This document shows, one piece after another, positions 11,501 through 21,736 of a stretch of 21,736 bases of DNA (its first letter is position 1; the number at the start of each line of letters is the position of its first letter). A program made the translations under genes and the position numbers. This stretch comes from Mesotaenium endlicherianum (taxonomy: Eukaryota; Streptophyta; Zygnematophyceae; Zygnematales; Mesotaeniaceae), in contig WELA01007304.1 of assembly GCA_009602735.1 (NCBI GenBank), positions 222,810 to 244,545 on the forward strand, in the 5' to 3' direction. The notes beneath the pieces were generated by a model that saw only the letters and a list, made by a program, of their open reading frames with translations, searched no databases and had not been told where the DNA came from.

Positions 11501-13692
11501 CAAAGCAACAGCAACCATCAAGACCCGGGGCAGAAGTTCACAAAAGCCCTTCAAACCTCCTCCTACTTGCACGGCATAGCGCACTCACTTCAAATGAGTG
11601 CCATCTACCGGCTCACCTCACAAAGAAGATTATGGTTGTCGCGCTCCTGAATGATTCTCGCATCTTTTTCCAGCTGACTAGTCCATGTGGCAAGAAGGGC
11701 TTCCTCCTCCGGGGGCTTGATGCACAGGCGGGTGGGAAACACCTGACTCATCATTTCCACTGTGTTCAAGTCCTCCTGCCATTCACATAGACAGACCCCG
11801 CTGTTTAGCATATCGTGTTGACCCACTCCGCAGCAATTTGCCATATTCACAGCCTTCCCGTTCACTGGAAAAAAAAAACAGCCTCGAGATGTAGGCCCCA
11901 ATGCCAACAAAAAGCGTTACAGAAAATTTCACAGAACGTGTTATGAGCATCATGTACCTCTGCTTGATGCAGATATGAACCGAGGACAAAGACTTGTTGA
12001 GGCAGCTTCTGGAGCCCCGACTTCAATGCCGACAATGTGTGAGAATCCCCAAACACACTCCTTTCAATGTCCCGAATGTAGAGAATGACGTGTCCAGCTG
12101 CAGCCTCGGCAGTCAAAACCTGTGTCAAAACACCACACATTACAACGTCAACACCGAGATGCCAGAATGTTTAAGCAACAGAATTGACTCTCATTGTGCT
12201 AATGATGAGCAGGGATGCTTTGGAACAGCCATACACCATGCAGTGGTCACGGGCACTCACCTTTACAAGGGCGTCAACCATGGCAGGGCCCCATCCAGCA
12301 GTGTAATTGTCTGCACCATCACCCCCCAACTATAATCAATCAGGCACTGATGTATAGAGCTCAAATATGAACACAGTCAAGAAGAAAGAGAGTTGCCTTT
12401 GTTTCACACAGTGATCAGCTGAATTAGTATATTTACAATGTAAGACAATTGCTCTTCCATCTAGAGGCACTCTTGACAACAACCAGGAACAGTAAGCCTT
12501 CACAAAAAGCGTTTCTCATATTGATATGCAAGGTCATACAGGTGCGTCACGGACCTGGTTGGCTGTCGGCACTGGATTTCAGCAGTTGCAAGAACTGTGA
12601 TCCATTGGGCTTGTCGCGAACCTGGAGCACATGGAAGCCACGTCGTGAGAGAGAAAACTTTGCAGATGCAACTTAACTTTTCAATGTGTGACGAACAAAA
12701 TGGTCAGCTATCTGAAAGAAGTTTTCATTTGCTTCTGCAACAAGTTTCCATTTGCTTCTGCAACAACTGCAGATTACTTGACCAAAAAGTATACTATTGA
12801 CTTAATGCTGAAATCCAAGCACCACCAGCCTGCCCGTGTGCATATATATACAGGCATACCGTAGAGGCGACTTCTGTAAAGTCGAAGATAAGAAGCTTGG
12901 CATCAAAGTGTTTGGCCAAGGCCTTTGCCACAGTCTGCTTGTAAACCTCCGTATCTGCAAGCCCACTCCAGAGACTTTACTTAGTACTTGTTTCTGTTTT
13001 TGTCCTAATGAGTATCAGAAAGATTTGCATAAGTTTTGCTGCAATGCTGGCCCCAATACGCCCACAGAGGGCTAAAACTTCCAAAAAAAAGTGGTAGACA
13101 TAAGTTATGGACATCAGTGATATTGCAATGGCTATGAGGTGCCTACCTGCTGTTCCACAAAGGAGAGCGGTTGCCCCAGATACGCGGCTCGAAAAGAAGG
13201 CTTTCAATATCGACTGGCGGAAGCGGAGGAAAATTGTGTTGAGGAGCACCTCCCTTGTTCTATCACTGCATCGTCAACCATTGCCCAAAGATCATCGTTA
13301 GCATCAGCCAAAGACTTTGAGGGAGGGTATCCTATGAAAGACATTTTCCTCCGGAGGATCCGAATAAAAACGGCTTGAAAGCGTTCTGTGGCAGTACAAC
13401 TTCAATTATCACATGAGTTACCACAAAGAATATATTACCTGATGAAGTACGGAAACTTCTCAAACGTCACATTGATTTCGCCTGGCGCTAAGAACCGCTT
13501 GAGAATTTCCACCTTAAATTTCTCTGGCAAGACCTTGAAATTCAAGTGGTTTTGACTAGAACTCCATAGATAACGTCGACTCTTTTCAGAATGGCCATTC
13601 TGTCTAGCTAACTCCCATGCTATCACGCTGATCCCCGCTGCAACCACCACTGAACTAACGGCCACAAAGGACGCTGATGCGGATTGCTCCAT
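8584..13692 (-). CDS. DAA1/ATAD1-type membrane-anchored AAA ATPase, 16 exons, 800 aa
   Basis: Exons in transcript order: 13692-13439, 13265-13147, 12954-12860, 12621-12555, 12310-12261, 12119-11958, 11775-11617, 11244-11099, 11004-10926, 10644-10468, 10342-10028, 9895-9812, 9709-9525, 9407-9269, 9121-8864, 8697-8584. All introns are GT-AG and all phases agree. The protein starts MEQ, followed by a hydrophobic segment at residues ~6-25 (likely membrane anchor). FPYFI and DRTREVLL match the N-terminal region of plant DAA1-like proteins, and a degenerate first ATPase-like module follows. The AAA core has GPPGTGKT (~509-516), VIFIDE (~564-569), a sensor Asn in LAATNRPFD and arginines in IIRRFQRR. 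It ends NELYGEGGTRKKAVLSYFL, a typical family C-terminus. Length is close to Arabidopsis DAA1. Relatives extract or remodel membrane proteins; the substrate here is unknown. The ATG at 13692 has A at -3 and G at +4. An upstream exon is possible (see 13799-14007). Confidence 0.88.
10661..10685 (-). repeat. (GATCA)5 pentamer array next to a 3' splice site
   Basis: Five GATCA units, with one variant unit beside them, lie in the intron 10645-10925 of the ATPase gene, starting about 17 bases upstream of the acceptor. On the sense (-) strand they read as repeated CTGAT, which fits the CTRAY branch-point consensus. Confidence 0.85.
12726..12766. repeat. 18-bp tandem duplication in an intron
   Basis: Two identical 18-bp copies start at 12726 and 12749 (period 23) inside intron 12622-12859 of the ATPase gene. 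No function is evident. Confidence 0.8.
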
Positions 13693-13798
13693 ACTCCAGT
13701 CTGATACTATGACTTCCAAATTGCCCTCTTTTTTAGCAAAGACACTGGCTGTGGCGTCCTTAACTTATATTAGAATAACTCCGAGGTAATCTACCTAC

Positions 13799-14007
13799 CT
13801 CAAGACTTTTCGTCCATTAACTGTACCAAGCTTCTTTGCCGAGAATACGTGAGGCACTGCTTCTCCGGTTATGCCGAGCGCTTGCTCCCGTCCCTGAACT
13901 TGTAGTGATTTGGGCAGTGGAGGGTGTCCGATCGCTATTATATTATCGGTGGTCTTCCCTGACGTGATAGAGCTAGGTGGTCCAATCCGCTTCACCACCG
14001 TTTGCAT
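13799..14007 (-). other. Possible extra 5' coding exon of the ATPase gene
   Basis: An ATG at 14007 opens a 69-codon frame ending at a good GTAGGT donor after 13799. A CAG acceptor at 13745-13747 would begin an exon at 13744 that continues in phase into the MEQ frame. This would lengthen the protein from 800 to 887 residues. Against it: the intron would be only 54 bases, the shortest in the gene; the ATG has a weak context; and related proteins usually start near MEQ. Confidence 0.3.
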
Positions 14008-14110
14008 TTACAAGATGCAAACGAAGGTACCTACATCGCCTACGCCTGCCTACTGCCTATACCAACCTATGCCATCCTACATCTACGTTCTGCAGGAGCG
14101 CTGTACCAGT

Positions 14111-14122
14111 CTTATAGCCAAT
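14111..14122 (-). promoter_or_regulatory. Candidate CCAAT-plus-TATA promoter of the ATPase gene
   Basis: On the - strand an ATTGG (inverted CCAAT) is followed at once by CTATAAG. It lies about 100 bases upstream of the ATG at 14007 and about 420 upstream of the ATG at 13692. The spacing suits transcription starting near 14080. It is a short motif in AT-rich DNA, so it could be chance. Confidence 0.3.
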
Positions 14123-14365
14123 CAGAAACGATCTTTACTCGTGTTTAGATGTACCATTGTGAATCTTCTTCCGCAGATCCAGCAGGATTGAGCGAAGTAG
14201 TCTGGGCTGGTCTGGGCGGTCCTTGTCATGCCCCATCCTGACAGCGGTTGAACACGGAGTGTATCTTATGCAAGCCAAAAAAAGAGCAAACAACATGAAA
14301 CTTCGATTGCATAATCTTCTGCTGGGAGCCCAGACGGCCCCCTCGCAGGAGTCTCGACTCGAGAT

Positions 14366-15553
14366 GAATTGGATGTTGTTTGCTATCTTGGATGTCTGAA
14401 AACCCGAATCGGAAAAAAAAAGATGTAGAGAGGTGGTTGTCTATTTGCTATTTTGGATGATGTAAAAACCGGCTCAAAAATGATGTCCTAGAAAGTCCTG
14501 AGCATTGAACGGGCTGTTACTTCAATCATCAACGTAGTCATATAAAATATCATATCCACTCAGAAATAGCTTGATCCAAACCTTCTGTTTTTTGTCGGGT
14601 GTTCTCTGAACCCTGACCGTCAGCAGAGGATGTTACCGATAATCGAGGGATTTCGGCAGATCGTGGGCCCTGGCAGGCCCTGGAGGCTGGGACACTGTTC
14701 AGAAAATTCAGATTAGGAGTCAAAGGTTAGAATTGAATGAAGAGGAAACCTGAACTGCGAAAATGGCGTCCATGAGATTTGATTGCAGTAATTTCATTGC
14801 ACCAAGTTACGGCAAATCCTGTGCGCGGCCGCGGATTGTGACCTCCAGAGTTTATAGCTACCCGAGGCTGCAGTTGTGGCAGAAATCCGCGTATTCTGCG
14901 AGTACACTGTGAAGTAGTGCTGTAATTGGCTGTAATTGGCTGTAATTGGCTGTAATATTATACAATCTTCGGACTTAAAACAATTGAACAACTCGAGTAG
15001 CATTTGAAAACAAGTGTGGTTGCATTCAAAGACGCCTCCGGGCGGCAAGAATTGTAGAGCTGAAGAATGGACCAAGGTGAGCCCGTTTGGAATGGTTTGG
15101 AAAGACGTTAGCAAATCTTTGCTCTAAAGAAGGTAACGATGGAGCACAACGAGAGGTCGCTATCTGTATCTCTGGTCGGTACTAGGCACTAGTTCTTTCT
15201 ACTTCTTTGGATTCTTCAAGCCTGAAGGACGTGAAGTTAATCATCCAAGTGAGGCACCTTATAAAATAGGACAAATTGCTACACGAACACGATGCTTTGA
15301 AATATACTTCTCATTAACTTTGGATCCACTTTTGTCGCGTTGAGCAGAATGTTCGGACGCGGCGCACCCATAATGTGTGATGATGTCAAGTCGCGACTTG
15401 TCGCGCTGGATTTCTAACTTTTCACCCAAAATTTACCGGAAATTTACCAAAAACTTATGTAGTCATCCTCAAGTCTTCCGACCAGACCCCTCGATTCATA
15501 ACTTTTTGGGTGTTCTTTGCTATTATGGATGCTATAGAACGTCACTCAAAAAT
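14366..15553 (+). repeat. Three diverged copies of a ~40-bp motif
   Basis: The copies lie near 14366-14405, 14448-14490 and 15513-15553. All share TTTGCTAT-N-TTGGATG or a one-base variant; the second and third also share CTCAAAAATG about 13-16 bases later. The function is unknown; they may be fragments of an old repeat or LTR. Confidence 0.5.
14921..14956. repeat. 10-bp tandem repeat, 3.6 copies
   Basis: The unit TGTAATTGGC is repeated three times exactly, followed by a partial fourth TGTAAT. Each unit contains ATTGG, the inverted CCAAT core. Confidence 0.9.
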
Positions 15554-16245
15554 GTACAAGAACTATGATTTCAGGGATGTCGAGGAAAATCCCAAGATTT
15601 TCAATTGTCCTATCAAAAATGTCGTGGGATGTTCTCTTTGAAACTCACCACTTTCTTCGTCCATGGCACACTCTCTTACTCATACACTTTAAAGAACTCG
15701 ATCTCAAAATAACTGATTGCACGAAAACACACCAAGTATCCAACTCTCCACTTTTGAGTTAACTTTATGGATCCATTTTCTAGTTTGAATGACACACGAC
15801 ACTCTCAACTTATTACGCCTTAAAACGTTGATCCCGTCACTCCATAAGAACGTTCACTTCATCTTTGTTGTCGTGTGAAAGTGATAACTCATAAATACCA
15901 ACGTACCCGAACGACTACCAACAAACGACTAACCAAGTGGAGTGCTACCAAGTATTCCACGTGCACCAGGAGTGAGTGCACCTACAACGGAATTCTATGT
16001 TACAGAGTATGGATAGACGCCTGTTCCTCAATGAATATTTGTAGTGAAGAAATTGTTGGAGTATCATGCGTTCACGCTCAAATGGCAAGTTGCCTTTGTA
16101 ATAATCACCTTTCTGAAGGAGAGTGTTTAGATTTAAAACGAGCATGAGAAGCGGCTGGTCAAAATTCTTGCTACTATTGGTTAGCTCTTTGAAGGCTTAA
16201 CGTGGCAATTTAAACCCATTGCACCCGAGGCTACCACTCAAAATA

Positions 16246-17240
16246 AATTCCACCTTTGTCAAGGAGAAATTGTTCAAAAGCTTGTTGCGCGCTTCAACGA
16301 GCTAGTGTCCATCTATGCATGAGTCAGGAGACGATAGACAAGTTCAAGAGGGAATTCAAGCCAATTGTGTGGCCAAGGAAGTGGCGTTTGAAGAGCCTAC
16401 CAACTTTAGATGATTGGTGGCAGTAGCGACATGGGTCGACGTTGTGGAGTACTGTCAAAGATAGTGAGACAGCCACTATTTTGGAGGACATTGATAGTTT
16501 GGTTCTTAAGTGCCAAGCACAAGTAACCAAGGCCCAATAGCCATGACGTTGGGACATGTTCAACAAGCGCAAGTGGTAAATAACAAACCGAGATTTTGCT
16601 ACAATTGTGGCAGGTTTGGACATCTTGCTCAAGATTGTCGTGTGAAGGCGAAGCAATCTCAGCAAAAGGAAAAGCGAGGACGCCATCAAGTTGTTTTGGG
16701 ATGTCTACTGGCTTGAAGAAGGAATATCACAAGGAGGTTAAGCCAAGGAGCCTGCCAAGAAGCGAAATACGAGACATTTTACAAGCCTATTACAGAAGGA
16801 GTCGTCGTCCTGCAACAGGTGAAGGGTATGGTTGACAGTGGCTTGGGTGCAAACTTTGTGCACAAGAAGCTAGTGAAAGAGTGGCGAAATCCTATGCAGA
16901 AGCATAATGAGCCTAAGGAGGCAATTGTTTAATAATGGGCAGACAATTGTTTATTAATGGGCAAAAACTCAACTGTGGTGCACCTATGGAAGCTATTCAT
17001 GTGGAAATACCGGAGCATCGAACTCCGGTGTAAGAAAGTTATGAAGCAGGCCAATTTGAGTTACCATGAGGTAACATTAAGCTGACCATGGCTAAAAAAG
17101 GCCAACCTTCAAGTGCATTAGAGCATCAGGGGGATGGTCAAATGAAGATAATGATTCAGGTGGAGATAAATACGTCCACAAGTAACTGCTGTTTGCCCAA
17201 CTTGCAGCTTAAGAAACTACGCACGGCAAATCAGGTGTAG
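16246..17240 (+). pseudogene. Decayed Ty3/Gypsy gag-protease fragment
   Basis: The remnant reads in several frames broken by stops. A gag stretch with LVARFNELVSIYA begins near 16281, followed by VAKEVAFEEPTNF in another frame. A CCHC zinc knuckle (CYNCGRFGHLAQDC) lies at 16597-16638. The aspartic protease motif MVDSG follows at 16828-16842 and FVHKKLVKEW a little later. The same order and closely related residues occur on the opposite strand at 21062-21736, so the two belong to the same or sister families. Reverse transcriptase does not follow; the sequence runs into the LTR of the - strand element at 17488. Confidence 0.75.
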
Positions 17241-17487
17241 TGAACAACACTTCGCAAGTCAAATGCAAGTAAACTAGCATCAATAATGCAATCAGTAAAC
17301 TCATGCATAAGCAAGGTTGGAAGACAGTGCGTATCAATGGTGAAAGGGGCAAAGTGCCCTAGTGGAAGCATAGTGACTCACGAGGAAAGGAACTAGTTGC
17401 CATCATACTAAAGAGTGCAGCGGCATATTGCTAAGAAAGCTTAGGAAAATTACTTGTCATTTTGAGTGGCAAGAAACTGCTCACAAA

Positions 17488-20875
<3,388 letters not shown>

Positions 20876-21736
20876 TCACTGTGGAGGTAATCCTGCAAGT
20901 AGCTCCTCAGGAAAAACGCACTTGAACTCCTCCAACAGCGCCTTAATTTGGGCAGGCATCTCAGCAGGCTTCTTCTCTTAGCAGTTGGGCTCTGCTCCTT
21001 CTGAGCAAGGGGATCAAACACCACTACTTGCTCCTCTGGCAATGTACATTCGTCCAGGCTGTTAGGATTCACGCTTGCTCCATCTGATGACCTGGCCAGG
21101 GCCACCGAAACAAGGTACATTTCCTTCACCTGATTCGCCCTGNACCCTGCATAGGTTCTTCACTTGCAGGCTCGACAGAAGACAGTTACTTGTGGTCGTA
21201 TCTACCTCCACCTGTTTCGCTATCTCCATTCGACCATCACGCCCTTGGACTTTCACTTGTCCTGTGCTCCAGTGCACTTGAGGGTTGGCTTTCCTTAGCC
21301 ATGGTCGGCCCAATATCACCTCATGGTGACCCAACTCTGCCTGCTCCATAACTTCCTTACTCCGGTGCCCCGCTACTTCCACGTGAATAGCTTCCGTAGG
21401 TGCACCACACTTGAGTCTCTGCCCATTGGCCAAAATTGCCTCCTTAGGCTCATAATGCTTTTGCACAGGGATTTGCCACTCTTTCACCAACTTCTTGTGC
21501 ACAAAGTTTGCACTTGCGCCTTTGTTGACCATACACTTCGCATTGTTGCCGTCGACCACTCCTTCCACGATGAAAGGCTTGTCAACGTCTTGTCCTTTGC
21601 TTCTCGGCAGGCTCCTGGGGATAACCTCCTTGTGAGTTCTCGTCTTCACGCCAGTAGACACCCCAGAACGACTTACTGGCGTCCTCCTTTTTCCTGCTGT
21701 TGAGGTTGCTTCGCCTTCACATGACAGTCTCGAGCC
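20876..21736 (-). pseudogene. Chromovirus gag end and protease, frame-disrupted
   Basis: At the right edge RDCHVKAKQ matches the end of the zinc knuckle seen in the + strand remnant. The protease frame covers about 21661-21062 with FVHKKLVKEW, LGRPWLRKANPQVHW and TSNCLLSSLQ. Its active-site motif reads VNKGA at ~21529-21515, where aspartic proteases carry D-S/T-G. Downstream the coding sense jumps frame near 21130, again near 20980 (TAA at 20980-20978), and meets an in-frame TGA at 20878-20876 just before the long pol frame. An ambiguous base at 21143 lies next to the first jump, so part of the damage could be an assembly error. Confidence 0.8.

Larger units (their letters stand above)
14010..16240. 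other. AT-rich spacer between ATPase gene and retrotransposons
   Basis: No supported gene is present. The region holds the putative ATPase promoter at its left end, a 10-bp tandem repeat at 14921-14956 and three diverged copies of a ~40-bp motif between 14366 and 15553. The right part (about 15370-16240) may be remnant LTR or leader of the + strand gag fragment that follows, but I could not define LTR ends or a clear primer-binding site. Confidence 0.5.

Noticed and set aside
11776..11873. Longer version of exon 11617-11775 using the poly-T acceptor TTTTTTCCAG
   Set aside because: The acceptor looks strong, but its phase does not match the upstream donor after 11958; CAG before 11775 keeps frame. 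The longer exon is not fully excluded.
12311..12329. Extension of the 12261-12310 exon to an acceptor at 12330
   Set aside because: The frame is open, but it needs a preceding phase that the upstream exon's only good donor (after 12555) does not give.
13717..13719. TTG as start codon of the ATPase
   Set aside because: Nuclear genes very rarely start at TTG, and an ATG in strong context lies 27 bases downstream at the family's usual start.
16056..16073. Primer-binding-site-like sequence for the + strand Gypsy remnant
   Set aside because: The match to the initiator-Met tRNA end is poor and gapped, and no LTR end could be placed before it.

Overview
This is eukaryotic nuclear DNA. Spliced genes with GT-AG introns, a plant-type DAA1-like AAA ATPase and a chromodomain-bearing Ty3/Gypsy element point to the green lineage, most likely a streptophyte alga or an early-diverging land plant. 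The species cannot be fixed from the window. No tRNA, rRNA, CRISPR array or bacterial-style operon was seen.

Layout. (1) Positions 1-5600, + strand: a GC-rich gene that I reconstruct as 17 exons coding for 1155 residues. Every junction keeps phase and the frame closes on a stop. I do not recognise its family. It has a possible papain-like Cys/His/Asn core followed by a very basic, repeat-rich region, so a nuclear protein is plausible. Its introns carry many microsatellites, and most of its 3' splice sites follow G-rich rather than pyrimidine-rich sequence. (2) Positions 5601-8583: about 3 kb of AT-richer intergenic DNA with no supported gene. (3) Positions 8584-13692 (possibly to 14007), - strand: a 16-exon gene for an 800-residue membrane-anchored AAA ATPase of the DAA1/ATAD1 (Msp1-like) type, apparently intact and convergent with gene 1. 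(4) Positions 14010-16240: AT-rich spacer with a 10-bp tandem repeat and three diverged copies of a ~40-bp motif. (5) Positions 16246-17240, + strand: a decayed gag-protease fragment of a Ty3/Gypsy element. (6) Positions 17488-21736, - strand: the 3' part of a related Ty3/Gypsy chromovirus, with a complete 599-bp 3' LTR, a polypurine tract, a 933-codon pol frame (RT, RNase H, integrase, chromodomain) and a broken protease/gag end running off the window. The integrase and protease have lost key catalytic residues, so this copy is probably not autonomous.

The two host genes show no visible functional link. The right third is a retrotransposon nest. The most novel items are the unrecognised 17-exon gene and its unusual splice-site architecture. 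Gene models were built by hand from splice signals, reading phase and, for the ATPase, remembered family conservation; none has been tested against transcripts.
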